The position numbers were made by a program, and so were the translations under genes. Below the pieces are notes generated by a model. The model saw nothing but the letters and a program-made list of their open reading frames with translations, was not told the origin of the DNA and searched no databases. A stretch of 64,000 bases of DNA, taken from positions 2,480,001-2,544,000 of the forward strand of contig NZ_CP013692.1 in the NCBI RefSeq assembly GCF_001477625.1. The letters are read 5' to 3'. Position 1 is the first letter of the stretch; every line of letters begins with the position of its first letter. Source of the stretch: Paucibacter sp. KCTC 42545 (GTDB lineage Bacteria; Pseudomonadota; Gammaproteobacteria; Burkholderiales; Burkholderiaceae_C). Positions 25,798 to 33,903 of the stretch are shown here, one piece after another.

Positions 25798-26523
25798 TCA
25801 GGACTCGCTATCGGATTCTGGTTGGATTTCTACTTCTTCCGGCTGGCGCAGCGTGGCCAGGGCCGGCGCCACCAGCGGGTCGGTGCTGCGCGCCAGCACA
25901 TCGCCCAGCGCGCCATCAAGGATGCGCGGCGCCAGGGTGTCGTAGTCCAGCAGCAAGTCCAGCAGCGGGCCTTCGGCAATGTCTTCCCCGCGCCGGGTGA
26001 TGAAGCCGTTGCGCTCCAGCAGCTTGAGGTTGGAGTCCAGGCGCATCTTCTTGCCCAGCTGGTTGCCGAAGTCGGCCAGCAGGCTGCGGTAGGAAATCGT
26101 CGGGCTGACGCTGATGGCCATGGGCACCGGCTTGTCGGTGGCAAAGAACTCGCCCTGCCCTTCTTCCTTGGCCTCGGCGCGAGCCACCTGGCGCTGACGC
26201 TTGGGCAACACAATCAGCGACCACAGCACCACCAGCAAGGCCACGCCGTCGCGCGGCAAGTCCAGATTGTTGTTGGCGGCCAGGCCGGTTTCGCCGAACA
26301 CGGCGGCTTCCGCCGGGCGCAGCATGGCCAGGCTGATGTGGTCGGCGTAGAGGTTGTCGATCACCCGCAGGCCCACGGCGGCTAGGCGCTCACCCAAAGC
26401 GGTCCAGATATCGGTGTCGATCAAGGCACGGCGCACCAGCGGGTGGCTGCGCGGCAGCCAGCGGCGCGCCAGTAACTGCGCCGCCAAGGCGGCGGCATCG
26501 TCCAGGGCTGAACTACTACTCAT
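25798..26523 (-). CDS. mksE: Condensin subunit MksE/JetB-like
   Basis: A 241-residue soluble protein with predicted winged-helix content, matching in size and position the MksE (JetB, DUF4194-like) kite subunit. Segments such as LGKKMRLDSNLKLLERNGFI and PTISYRSLLADFGNQL look like winged-helix elements. The identification rests on operon position between the kleisin and the SMC-like gene, and on general family resemblance. It overlaps the mksF stop by 4 bases (ATGA). The C-terminus is acidic and Glu/Ser-rich. Confidence 0.75.
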   Translation of the reverse strand: MSSSSALDDAAALAAQLLARRWLPRSHPLVRRALIDTDIWTALGERLAAVGLRVIDNLYADHISLAMLRPAEAAVFGETGLAANNNLDLPRDGVALLVVLWSLIVLPKRQRQVARAEAKEEGQGEFFATDKPVPMAISVSPTISYRSLLADFGNQLGKKMRLDSNLKLLERNGFITRRGEDIAEGPLLDLLLDYDTLAPRILDGALGDVLARSTDPLVAPALATLRQPEEVEIQPESDSES

Positions 26524-27857
26524 TCGGATTTGTCCTCGTTCTTCTCTTGCAGCGCCAGGTCGGCAGCAGCGGCGGTGCTGCGCAGCACGCCGGTACTCAT
26601 CCAGGCGATGTGCTCGTCGTCAATCTCACCCTGCTCGGCCGACCAGTGCACGCGCCAAGGTTGGCGCGCCATATCGCCGGTGGCGCCGCTCAAATGCTGG
26701 GCCTGCGGGTCACCCAGCAAAGGCAGCAGCTGGGCGCGGTAGGAAGCGCGGGCATAACTGCCCCCCAGCACGGCGGGGGCCAGGTCTTGCTCGACCTCAC
26801 CGGCCTCGCTCCAGCGCGCCAGCAAGGCCTGCATCAAGCCCATCTCGGGCGGCAGGCTCATCACCGCAAGCTCGCCCAAGGCGGCGGCCTGCGCACTGGG
26901 CAAGGCTTCGGGCACGGGCGGCTTGGGTCGGTCGCGCTCGAACTCGGCCTCGGTGGTGTCCAGCAACTCATGCTGGGCCACAAAGATCGGATGCACCGGG
27001 CGCGACAAAGCGCCCAAGCTGAGGTTTTCCAAGAAGTGCACACCCTGCAACCAGCGCCGCACATCGGTGGTGGTGATGCCGGTGGAGCCTAGCGTGACGC
27101 GCTGGCGATCGGCCTGCTGCAGCGCACGGTTGAACTGGCTGGCCATGGCCAACAAGCGCGCCTGCGCCAGGCCCAATTCGCGCGCCAGCCGCTCCAGCTT
27201 GGCATTGCCTTGCTCTTGCGCCTGCACCATGATGGCCGAAAGCGCTTCGCTGGCCTTTTCCACCAAGCTGAGCGCCCGCCCGAAACGCTGGCGGGCACGG
27301 CGCAGATGGAACTCGGAACCGCTGGCGATGGCGTCGGCAAACTCGTCGTACAAGCGCGAGAGCTGGGCCTGCAAATGCTGCAGCTGCGCCGCGTCCAGGG
27401 TACCCAGCTGGTGGGCGCCGGTGACATTGGTCAGCAAGGCGCTGAGGTCGGCGTCTTGCGCGCTGGCCGTGACCAGGGGCGTCAGCACGCCCAGCAACTG
27501 CTGGGCCAGGGGCGTGACGCCGTATTGCTGATTGGAGGCATCCCACAGCAGCAGCTCGGCCTCGCGCAGGCGCTTGAGCACCAATTCGAGCGGCTCGTCG
27601 CGCAGCATGTGGAAGTGCAGATTGAAGGTTTCGCGGCTGATGCGCGAGGCCGGCATGGCCATCACTTCCATGAACACCCACACCCGCAGCTTGACCAAGC
27701 TGGCCGGGCCGTGAAACAGCGCGCGCAGCGCTGCCGTCAAGGCGTCTTGCCGTTCTAGTTGCCAAAGGAGCTGCGCCTCATTGGGCGCAGCGGCATCGCG
27801 AAAAAAATCTTCAAAGCGAGCTTCGTCTTCGCTCGCTGGGTGGTTGGGCTCCCGCAT
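26520..27857 (-). CDS. mksF: Kleisin-like condensin subunit MksF/JetA
   Basis: A 445-residue protein in the first position of the condensin trio. It has an N-terminal winged-helix part (about 35-130, with FMEVMAMPASRISRETFNLH and LVLKRLREAELLLWD), a central helical/coiled part (about 145-260) and a C-terminal wing-like end, as expected for an MksF/JetA kleisin. The ATG at 27857 lies 8 bases after the stop codon of the cold-shock/DUF1294 gene, so all four genes are likely one transcript. A much longer in-frame extension from 28067 overlaps that gene and is rejected. Confidence 0.78.
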   Translation of the reverse strand: MREPNHPASEDEARFEDFFRDAAAPNEAQLLWQLERQDALTAALRALFHGPASLVKLRVWVFMEVMAMPASRISRETFNLHFHMLRDEPLELVLKRLREAELLLWDASNQQYGVTPLAQQLLGVLTPLVTASAQDADLSALLTNVTGAHQLGTLDAAQLQHLQAQLSRLYDEFADAIASGSEFHLRRARQRFGRALSLVEKASEALSAIMVQAQEQGNAKLERLARELGLAQARLLAMASQFNRALQQADRQRVTLGSTGITTTDVRRWLQGVHFLENLSLGALSRPVHPIFVAQHELLDTTEAEFERDRPKPPVPEALPSAQAAALGELAVMSLPPEMGLMQALLARWSEAGEVEQDLAPAVLGGSYARASYRAQLLPLLGDPQAQHLSGATGDMARQPWRVHWSAEQGEIDDEHIAWMSTGVLRSTAAAADLALQEKNEDKSE

Positions 27858-27865
27858 AGATTGGA

Positions 27866-28474
27866 TTATCCCCGCTCCCACCAGGCCCGCAGCCATGGCG
27901 AGCAGATCAAGACGAACAAGAGCCAATTGGCCACCACGGTGAACCAGAAAACCCGCCGAAAGCCCGGCTTGGCGGACTTGTGCCGCAGCAGATGCTGAGC
28001 CAGCAAGGCCCCGGGCCAGCCGCCGGCCAGGGCCAGCAGATGCAAGGTGTTTTCCGCCACCCGCCATTGGTTACGCGCAGCGGCTCGCTTGTCACCGAAA
28101 TAGACGATGAAAGTGGCCATGCTCAGCGCCATATACAAACCCCACACGCCGGGCCGCAGGCCCCAGGCGATGTGGCAGGCCAAATAAAACGCAGCAAAAA
28201 CCGGCACCAACCACAAATGATTGGCGCTGCGCCGCGCCGCTACAGGCTTGGGCGCCTGCGCCTTGGTGGAAAAGGGCCGGACTTTGAGCGCGCGCTTCTT
28301 GCCTTGGGCATCGTGGCCGACCTCAAAACTCAGGGCCATGCCCTGCCGGGGCCGCTCTTGCTGCAGGGCGAAGGCCTTGATATGGACGAAGAGCTTGGGC
28401 GCACCGTCCCGGGGGGTGATAAAGCCATAGCCTTTGGCATCGTCCCATTGACTCAGCAGTCCTTCAAATCGCAT
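27866..28474 (-). CDS. Cold-shock domain-DUF1294 membrane protein
   Basis: A 202-residue fusion. Residues 1-65 form a cold-shock domain with the RNA-binding motifs KGYGFITP and LFVHIKAF. After a basic linker, residues 90-200 form a DUF1294 membrane domain with about three helices and the family motifs YFGDKRAAARNQWRV and LLALAGGWPGALLAQ. This fusion is common in proteobacteria. It probably tethers a nucleic-acid-binding domain to the inner membrane; the function is unknown. It lies directly before mksF. ATG 28474 starts the cold-shock strand; 28489 is an alternative start 5 codons upstream. Confidence 0.9.
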   Translation of the reverse strand: MRFEGLLSQWDDAKGYGFITPRDGAPKLFVHIKAFALQQERPRQGMALSFEVGHDAQGKKRALKVRPFSTKAQAPKPVAARRSANHLWLVPVFAAFYLACHIAWGLRPGVWGLYMALSMATFIVYFGDKRAAARNQWRVAENTLHLLALAGGWPGALLAQHLLRHKSAKPGFRRVFWFTVVANWLLFVLICSPWLRAWWERG

Positions 28475-28527
28475 TGCCACGCCTCGCATCGCCTCAATTC
28501 ACTCAACAAGAGTGCCATCCTCCAACG

Positions 28528-28550
28528 AAAAAAAGCCCGCTTGCGCGGGC
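28528..28550 (-). terminator. Intrinsic terminator of the DEAD-box helicase gene
   Basis: On the minus strand a GCCCGC/GCGGGC stem (28535-28540, 28545-28550) with a 4-base loop is followed by seven T (28528-28534). It lies 28 bases after the helicase stop and before the cold-shock/DUF1294 gene on the same strand, so it uncouples the mks operon from the helicase. Confidence 0.9.
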
Positions 28551-28578
28551 TTTTCTCAACCTTCAGGAGGCAATCTTA

Positions 28579-30282
28579 TCAGCGACCGAAGCCGCTGCGA
28601 CGCGGGGCGCCGCTCGGCGGGCCGGCGCGCTTGGGGCCGCGCGAATCGAAGCCACCTGGGCGACGATCGCCGCCGAAGCTGGGCTTGTCGCCGAAGGCAG
28701 GACGGTCATTGCGGGGAGCAAAGGCCGGCTTGTCGCCGAAGGCAGGACGATCGTTACGGGGTGCGAAACCACGGTTGTCGCCTTGGCCGCCACGGTTGTC
28801 GTAGCCGCCACGGTCATTGCCACGGTCGAACGCAGGACGGTCATTGCCAAAGGCAGGACGGTCGTTACCGAAGGCCGGGCGGGCATCTTGACGGAAGTCG
28901 CCGCCACGGGGAGCAAAGCCCTCCGGACGCGGGCCGCCTTCACGCACAAAAGGCTTGCCGCCATCGCGATGGAAGCTGGGCTTGCCGCCGAACTTGTTAC
29001 CACCGCCGCCGCCAAACTTGTTACCGCCGAAGGCAGGCTTGTTGCCCCAGCCAGGACGGGGACCACGGTCTTCAAAACCACCGGCGCCAGCGGGCCGAGG
29101 CGGGAAGATACGCGGTTCTTGCGTCTTAGGCTCCAGGCCTTCGATTTGTGCCGAAGGAATGGTCTGAGTCGTGAACTGCTGAATGCGACGGATCATGGAC
29201 ACGTCATCACGCGTGGCCAGGGTCACGGCCAGGCCGGAGCGGCCAGCACGGCCGGTACGGCCGATGCGGTGAACATAGTCCTCAGCCTTCATCGGCAGAC
29301 CGTAGTTGATCACGTGGCTGATGGTGGGCACGTCGATACCGCGGGCGGCCACGTCGGTGGCAACCAGCACGCGCACTTCGTGACGGCGCAGAGCCATCAG
29401 CACGCGGTTGCGGCGGCCTTGCGGCATGCCACCGTGCAGCGGGGCCACGGCATGACCCAGCTCTTGCAGGCGCTCGGCCAGCCAGTCAGCGTCACGCTGG
29501 GTGCTGGTGAAGACCAGGGCTTGGTCAACATCCTTGTCGGCCAGCAGATGCTCAAGCAGCTGGTCCTTGTGGTTGTTGTTGTCAGCCCAGTGCAGACGCT
29601 GGGTGATGTTCTCGTGGGTGTCGGTGTGCGAAGCCACGTCGATGCGCTGCGGGTCACGCATCAGGTCTTGAGCCAAGCGGCCCACATGGCCAGCGAAGGT
29701 GGCGCTGAACATGACGGTTTGGCGCTCGGCCGGGATGCGGTCAGCCACGAACTTGATGTCGTCGATGAAGCCCATGTCCAGCATGCGGTCAGCTTCGTCC
29801 AGCACCAGGGTCTCGACGTTGTCCAGCACGCACTTGCCGGATTGCAGGTGGTCCATCAGACGGCCAGGGGTGGCGATCAGGATGTCCAGCGGGCCGCTCA
29901 ATTGGCGGATCTGCAGGGCGTAAGGCATGCCGCCCAAGACGGTGGCGATCTTCAGGCCGGGCACATGACGGCCGTAGGTCTGAGCAGCCTTGGCGACTTG
30001 CATGGCCAACTCACGGGTGGGGCACAGCACCAGCACGCGGGGGCCGTAGTTCTTGCCACGCACACGCTCTTGCTGAACGGCACGGCTGGCAATGATCTTG
30101 CTCAGGGCGGGCAGCGTGAAAGCTGCAGTCTTGCCGCTACCGGTGCGGGCGGAAACCATCAGGTCCTTGCCAGCGATGCCAGCGGGGATGGCCAGGGTTT
30201 GAACTTCAGTCGCGGTTTCGTAACCGGAATCCTTGACGGCACGCAGAATGGACTCGTGCAGGCCTAGATTTTCAAATGTCAT
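28579..30282 (-). CDS. DEAD-box RNA helicase, RhlE-like
   Basis: A 567-residue helicase with all motifs: Q motif region near ETATEVQTLAIPAG, motif I ARTGSGKT, LCPTRELA, LDEADRMLDMGF, FSAT, VFTSTQRDADWLAERL, DVAARGIDV and HRIGRTGRAGR. Residues 396-567 form a disordered tail rich in Gly, Arg, Phe and Asn. It unwinds short RNA duplexes and may act in ribosome assembly or RNA decay in the cold. ATG 30282 (MTFENLGL) is chosen because AAAGAAG lies in front; ATG 30297 is possible. The leader appears to be about 400 bases long. Confidence 0.92.
   Translation of the reverse strand: MTFENLGLHESILRAVKDSGYETATEVQTLAIPAGIAGKDLMVSARTGSGKTAAFTLPALSKIIASRAVQQERVRGKNYGPRVLVLCPTRELAMQVAKAAQTYGRHVPGLKIATVLGGMPYALQIRQLSGPLDILIATPGRLMDHLQSGKCVLDNVETLVLDEADRMLDMGFIDDIKFVADRIPAERQTVMFSATFAGHVGRLAQDLMRDPQRIDVASHTDTHENITQRLHWADNNNHKDQLLEHLLADKDVDQALVFTSTQRDADWLAERLQELGHAVAPLHGGMPQGRRNRVLMALRRHEVRVLVATDVAARGIDVPTISHVINYGLPMKAEDYVHRIGRTGRAGRSGLAVTLATRDDVSMIRRIQQFTTQTIPSAQIEGLEPKTQEPRIFPPRPAGAGGFEDRGPRPGWGNKPAFGGNKFGGGGGNKFGGKPSFHRDGGKPFVREGGPRPEGFAPRGGDFRQDARPAFGNDRPAFGNDRPAFDRGNDRGGYDNRGGQGDNRGFAPRNDRPAFGDKPAFAPRNDRPAFGDKPSFGGDRRPGGFDSRGPKRAGPPSGAPRRSGFGR
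28582..29097 (-). repeat. Coding repeats of the helicase tail (NDRPAFG-type)
   Basis: The helicase's last 172 codons are built from short repeats: NDRPAFGN/D, GNKFGG and APRNDRPAFGDKP occur several times. At DNA level this gives imperfect direct repeats around 28690-28900. Such tails bind RNA and help form condensates in related helicases. Confidence 0.75.
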
Positions 30283-30690
30283 AACTTCTTTCAACATGGC
30301 TGTGCCCTGCCTGCCAATATTGCAGACGAGCGCACATGCTTGAGTACGCCAATGATGGAGGCGCATCAAGCCAATAATGTCGCTGGGAGAAAGCTCGCGT
30401 CGTGCGCCAGGTCTTGCGAGATCGGCAAAGCAAAGCTTGGCCGATGGGTGCCTGGGGCGGCGCCGGGGGAACAGTCAAAGCGACGGCATCGCCGCCGACC
30501 GAACCCGAAGGGCGCTCAGCGCATCACCCGGTGAGGGTGCTCAGCAAAGCATTCAATATGAATGTGTTTGCTGTCACTGCGCACAAGCTTCTTAAATGAA
30601 GAACTTGGGCAGCGGCCTGAACATAGGTCAGAGGAGACGTACGAATTACCTGGAACAGAGCGGGTGTCATGACCCCCAGGCAAGACCGCA

Positions 30691-30699
30691 ACTATAGCA
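30691..30699 (-). promoter_or_regulatory. Extended -10 promoter candidate for the helicase gene
   Basis: On the minus strand the sequence TGCTATAGT is a TGn-extended -10 box with one mismatch to TATAAT (the hexamer is 30691-30696). No good -35 is present, which extended -10 promoters do not need. The start site would lie near 30685, giving a leader of about 400 bases. Confidence 0.45.
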
Positions 30700-30743
30700 C
30701 ACTAGGGTTTCCACGGGAGACTTTTTTACAAGCAGATGACGAC

Positions 30744-30783
30744 AAGGCCCCCGAGCGCGCATTTCTGCACGCTCGGGGGCCTT
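30744..30783. terminator. Strong hairpin after the SNF2-like gene
   Basis: AAGGCCCCCGAGCG (30744-30757) pairs perfectly with CGCTCGGGGGCCTT (30770-30783), a 14-bp stem with a 12-base loop. It begins 71 bases after the SNF2-like stop codon on the minus strand. No T run follows on either strand, so it may end transcription together with Rho or protect the 3' end. Confidence 0.6.
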
Positions 30784-30854
30784 GGGGCTTGCTGCTGCCC
30801 TTGGCCTGTTTGGCTGGCCAAGGCGGGCTTGGCGGCCATCAGACCCAATGCGGT

Positions 30855-33800
30855 TTACTGAGCCTCGGGCAGCATCAAAGCCAGCGCCTGCATGAAGGCG
30901 CGCAACTCCTCGCCTTGCATCAAGCGGCGGGCGATATCGCCGTCCAGGCTGCATGGGGGCAGCTCGGGCAGACGATCCAGCGCCAGCAGCATTTGCTGCT
31001 CCAGGCCCGGCTGCGCAATCAGCTGAATCATCGGCAAGCCAGCCGAGTCTTCGCGGCTGACGCTGGCCAGGCGCTGCTCCAGCAAGGCTTCGCCCCAGGG
31101 CAGTTCCAGATTGATCAAGCCCAGGCCGAGGTCCGCCGCAGCGCCCTCTCCTGCTGCATCAATATGGAGGTCCAGACCGGCCGCTGCGGCATCGCTGCAC
31201 AGCAGGATTTGCAGGCTGGCGTCATCGCGCCAGCGGCGGGCTTGATGTTGGCGCTGCACCAGGCTCTGGCCATCCTGCAGATGCAGCAGCTTGAAGCCGG
31301 CCGCTTGCAAAGGCGCCACTGCCAAAGCCAAGGCATCGTCCCACTGGCAGAACACGACCAAGCGCGCCGCGGCGCGGCCCAGCAGTTCGCGCGCCACCTC
31401 GACCACCGCCGCCAGCTTGGGGCTAGCCAAATCAGCGCCATCAGCAGAGGCAACAGCAGAGGCATCAGCAACAGCGCCAGCCAGCAAAAGCGGGCTGATC
31501 GCCACGCGGCGCAGGGCTTGCAGCTGCAGGGTGATCTGCAGCAACTCGGCGTCAGACACATAGTCGCTGCGCTGCCAGCGCTGCACCGCACGGCGCAGGC
31601 CTTGCCACAGGCTGGCCTGCGCATCTTGCTGCTGCGCGCTCATGCTCACCTTGCGCAGCTGCAGCAAGGCGGGGGGCAGCGTGGCCAACAAGTCGGCGCG
31701 GCTGCGGGCGAACATCAGGCGCTCCAGCGTTTGGTCCAGCGCATCCAGGGCCACAAAGCCCTGGACGCGACCTTCTTGGTCACGCTTGGCGTGGTAGCTC
31801 AGGAAGCGAGCGTAAGGGCCGCTGCGCTGGCGATCCAGCAGCTCCACCAGGGGCAGCAAGGCCTTGGGGCGCTGATTCAAAAGCTCGCCGCTCAAGAGCA
31901 GCAAAAAGCCCTGATCCAATTGCTTGAGCTGGCTGAGCATCTGCTCGTCCAGCAGCGCCGCGTCGTCCACGATGATCAACTCAGGCGCGAAGGCCTGCAG
32001 CGGGGCCAGGTCTTGCGTCAGCGCCGCATGCGAGGCGATGCCGATTTCGGCCGCGCTTGGCGCCACGCCGGCCCGCAGCATTTGCACGCCGCGCGGGCTC
32101 AAGGTCTGAGCCTCGGCCTGCCAGCGCGGCAAGGCGGCAGCCTCAGCCAGCACCAGCACGCGCTCCACGCCCATATGGCGCATCAGCAATTCGGCCGCGG
32201 CCAAGGCTTGTGCGTGCAGGCCCAGACCCAAGTCATCGGCCACCAGGCTGCGCCCGGCGCAGACGGCAAACAAGGCCGCTTCCAATTGATAAATGGGCAG
32301 AGGCAGCTTGAGCAAGCCGTGCAGCGCGGGGCTGGCCAGGCCTTGCGGATAGGCTTGTTCCAGGCGTTCCACGCGCTGGGCGGCGTCACGGCGATGGGCC
32401 AGCAAGGGCCAAACGCCCTCTTCCACCCGCAAATCATGGCCCAGCGTGGCAGCCAGATTCAACAGCTGACTCAGCGCGCCAGGCGCCTCGGCACGCAAGC
32501 GGCCGTTTTCGTCCAGCAAAGCCTGGGCAGCCTCGGCCAGCGCATCCGAGCAGGCACGACCTTGACGCCAACGCAGCTGACGGCGTGCACCGAAGCGCAG
32601 CAAGACCTCGCTGTAATCAGCATGCCAGCCTTGGCGCAGCACTTGCGCGGCCTCGGGCTGGCTCATGAGTTCGTCCAGCACGAAGTCGATGTGTTCGCAA
32701 GCACCGCGGTTGCTGAAGGCAAAGCCTGCGCAGCTGCAGCGGCAATCGATGGCCTGGGCGCCATGCACCGTCACTTGCCAATGTGCGGCCGCATCGCTCA
32801 AGGACGTAACGCGGTAGGCGCCGAAATGGCTGCTCGCATCCTCGGCCTGCAGGCTAAAGCGTGCGGGGGCTTCGGGCGGCTGAGGTGCTGCCACCGGGGC
32901 GGGAGCCGGTGCCGCAACCGGCGCGGCAGCGAGCTGCGTCTGCTTGTCGGCCTGCTTGGCAGCGGACTTGCCCTTGGGTGCTGCGCTTGTGGCGGCCGAC
33001 TTAGGCTTTGCCGGGCTGACAGCGGCCGGTGCAGCAGCTTGGGCCTTGGGCTTAGCCTTGGCTTTGGACGGGGCGCTGGGTGCTGGCGCAGGCACGGCGA
33101 CCGGCGCAGCAGCCACAACAGCCGCCACCGCGGGCTTGGCAGACTGCTTAGCTGCAGGCTTCTTTTTCGTAGGCACAGCGGCAGCTTCGGGCACCGCAAG
33201 CGCGGCAGCCTTCTTCGCCGCCGTCTTCTTTGCAATCGGCTCGACGGCCTTGGTGGTCGCTCTCTCAACCGGCTTCTTCACAGCCGCTTTGACCGCAGCC
33301 TTTGCTGGCGCTTCCACCGGCGCCTTTGCCACAGCCTTCACAGCCGCTTTCACTGCCTTGACGGGCGCTGCCGCAGCGGCCTTTTTGCCTGCAGCAGTTG
33401 TCTTGATGGGGGCGACTGCCGCCACAGCCTTCTTCTTGGCCGGCGCCTTCACCGCAGGCGTCGCTAGCGACGCAGCCTTGACCTTGGCTGCGGCCTTGAC
33501 GGGCGCTGCGGCCTTCACCGCCGCAGCCTTCACCGGAGCCTTAACCGCAGGCTTCGCCGCTGCCTTTGCGGCGGGCTTGGCGCTGACAGGCGCAGCCACA
33601 GGGCTCGCCGCCTTGCTCGCGCGCTTGGCGGGTGCCGCTGCAGGGCTGGACTTGACGGTCTTCTTCGCCGCGCTCACCGCCTTCGCGGTTGGCTTGGATT
33701 CAACCGCCTTCACAGCTTTGACTGCTTTGGCAGTTGGCTTGGCCTCTGCCTTGGCGGCAGTGCTTGGCTTGGCAGCGGTCTTGCTGGCCGTTGGCTTCTT

Positions 33801-33869
33801 GGCTGCGGTGGCGGGCGCGGCAGTGGTTTTGGCACTGCTGGCGGCGGATTTCTTGGAGGCTGTAGCCAT
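30855..33869 (-). CDS. Histone-H1-like tail fused to SWIM zinc finger and degenerate SNF2-like region
   Basis: A 1004-residue protein with three parts. Residues 1-335 are Ala/Lys/Pro-rich repeats (AKPAVKAP, VKAAVKAV, PAKKK), like bacterial histone-H1-like tails, and should bind DNA without sequence preference. Residues 340-400 hold a SWIM finger (DCRCSC, then GACEH; Cys376, Cys378, Cys391, His393). Residues 450-1004 follow the layout of SNF2 helicases, but key motifs are lost. Motif I is DDLGLGLHAQAL instead of D-x-GLGKT. Motif II is DDAA instead of DEAH. Motif VI lacks its Arg pair pattern. It is therefore probably ATPase-dead or strongly altered. ATG 33869 starts the tail. The gene begins 34 bases after pabBC, on the same strand. 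Confidence 0.8.
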   Translation of the reverse strand: MATASKKSAASSAKTTAAPATAAKKPTASKTAAKPSTAAKAEAKPTAKAVKAVKAVESKPTAKAVSAAKKTVKSSPAAAPAKRASKAASPVAAPVSAKPAAKAAAKPAVKAPVKAAAVKAAAPVKAAAKVKAASLATPAVKAPAKKKAVAAVAPIKTTAAGKKAAAAAPVKAVKAAVKAVAKAPVEAPAKAAVKAAVKKPVERATTKAVEPIAKKTAAKKAAALAVPEAAAVPTKKKPAAKQSAKPAVAAVVAAAPVAVPAPAPSAPSKAKAKPKAQAAAPAAVSPAKPKSAATSAAPKGKSAAKQADKQTQLAAAPVAAPAPAPVAAPQPPEAPARFSLQAEDASSHFGAYRVTSLSDAAAHWQVTVHGAQAIDCRCSCAGFAFSNRGACEHIDFVLDELMSQPEAAQVLRQGWHADYSEVLLRFGARRQLRWRQGRACSDALAEAAQALLDENGRLRAEAPGALSQLLNLAATLGHDLRVEEGVWPLLAHRRDAAQRVERLEQAYPQGLASPALHGLLKLPLPIYQLEAALFAVCAGRSLVADDLGLGLHAQALAAAELLMRHMGVERVLVLAEAAALPRWQAEAQTLSPRGVQMLRAGVAPSAAEIGIASHAALTQDLAPLQAFAPELIIVDDAALLDEQMLSQLKQLDQGFLLLLSGELLNQRPKALLPLVELLDRQRSGPYARFLSYHAKRDQEGRVQGFVALDALDQTLERLMFARSRADLLATLPPALLQLRKVSMSAQQQDAQASLWQGLRRAVQRWQRSDYVSDAELLQITLQLQALRRVAISPLLLAGAVADASAVASADGADLASPKLAAVVEVARELLGRAAARLVVFCQWDDALALAVAPLQAAGFKLLHLQDGQSLVQRQHQARRWRDDASLQILLCSDAAAAGLDLHIDAAGEGAAADLGLGLINLELPWGEALLEQRLASVSREDSAGLPMIQLIAQPGLEQQMLLALDRLPELPPCSLDGDIARRLMQGEELRAFMQALALMLPEAQ
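32865..33869 (-). repeat. Low-complexity Ala/Lys/Pro coding repeats (histone-like tail)
   Basis: About one kilobase of GC-rich, short-period repeats encodes the basic tail: the units KAAAK, KPAA and APVKA recur many times. Such stretches change length easily by slippage, so the tail length may vary among strains. Confidence 0.8.
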
Positions 33870-33903
33870 GAGATGTCGTATTCGGTGAGGATGGGCGTGG
33901 CGG

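Larger units (their letters stand above)
30283..30854. other. Long intergenic region: helicase leader and end of the SNF2 gene
   Basis: These 572 bases hold no convincing gene. The part next to the helicase (30283 to about 30685) would be its long 5' leader if the promoter at 30691 is right. The other end holds a 14-bp hairpin at 30744-30783, after the SNF2-like gene. Short reading frames here have no recognisable protein signature. Confidence 0.55.

Noticed and set aside
28680..28900. CRISPR-like array suggested by repeating units
   Set aside because: The repeats are in frame and encode the helicase's NDRPAFG tail; unit length and spacing vary and there are no spacers.
28474..30267. 597-codon open frame opposite the DEAD-box helicase
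   Set aside because: Antisense shadow of a complete helicase with all its motifs.
30272..30478. Short frame in the helicase leader as a possible leader peptide
   Set aside because: It overlaps the helicase start and has no ribosome site or attenuation-like codon run.
30669..33467. 932-codon open frame opposite the SNF2-like gene
   Set aside because: It covers the whole gene in antisense with a Gln/Leu/Ala-rich, low-complexity product. The minus strand has the SWIM finger and helicase layout.
32944..33888. Long open frame on the plus strand (314 codons) opposite the histone-like tail
   Set aside because: It is the mirror of the Ala/Lys repeats: an Ala/Thr/Phe-rich product with no domain. 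Repetitive GC-rich coding DNA often leaves the opposite strand open.
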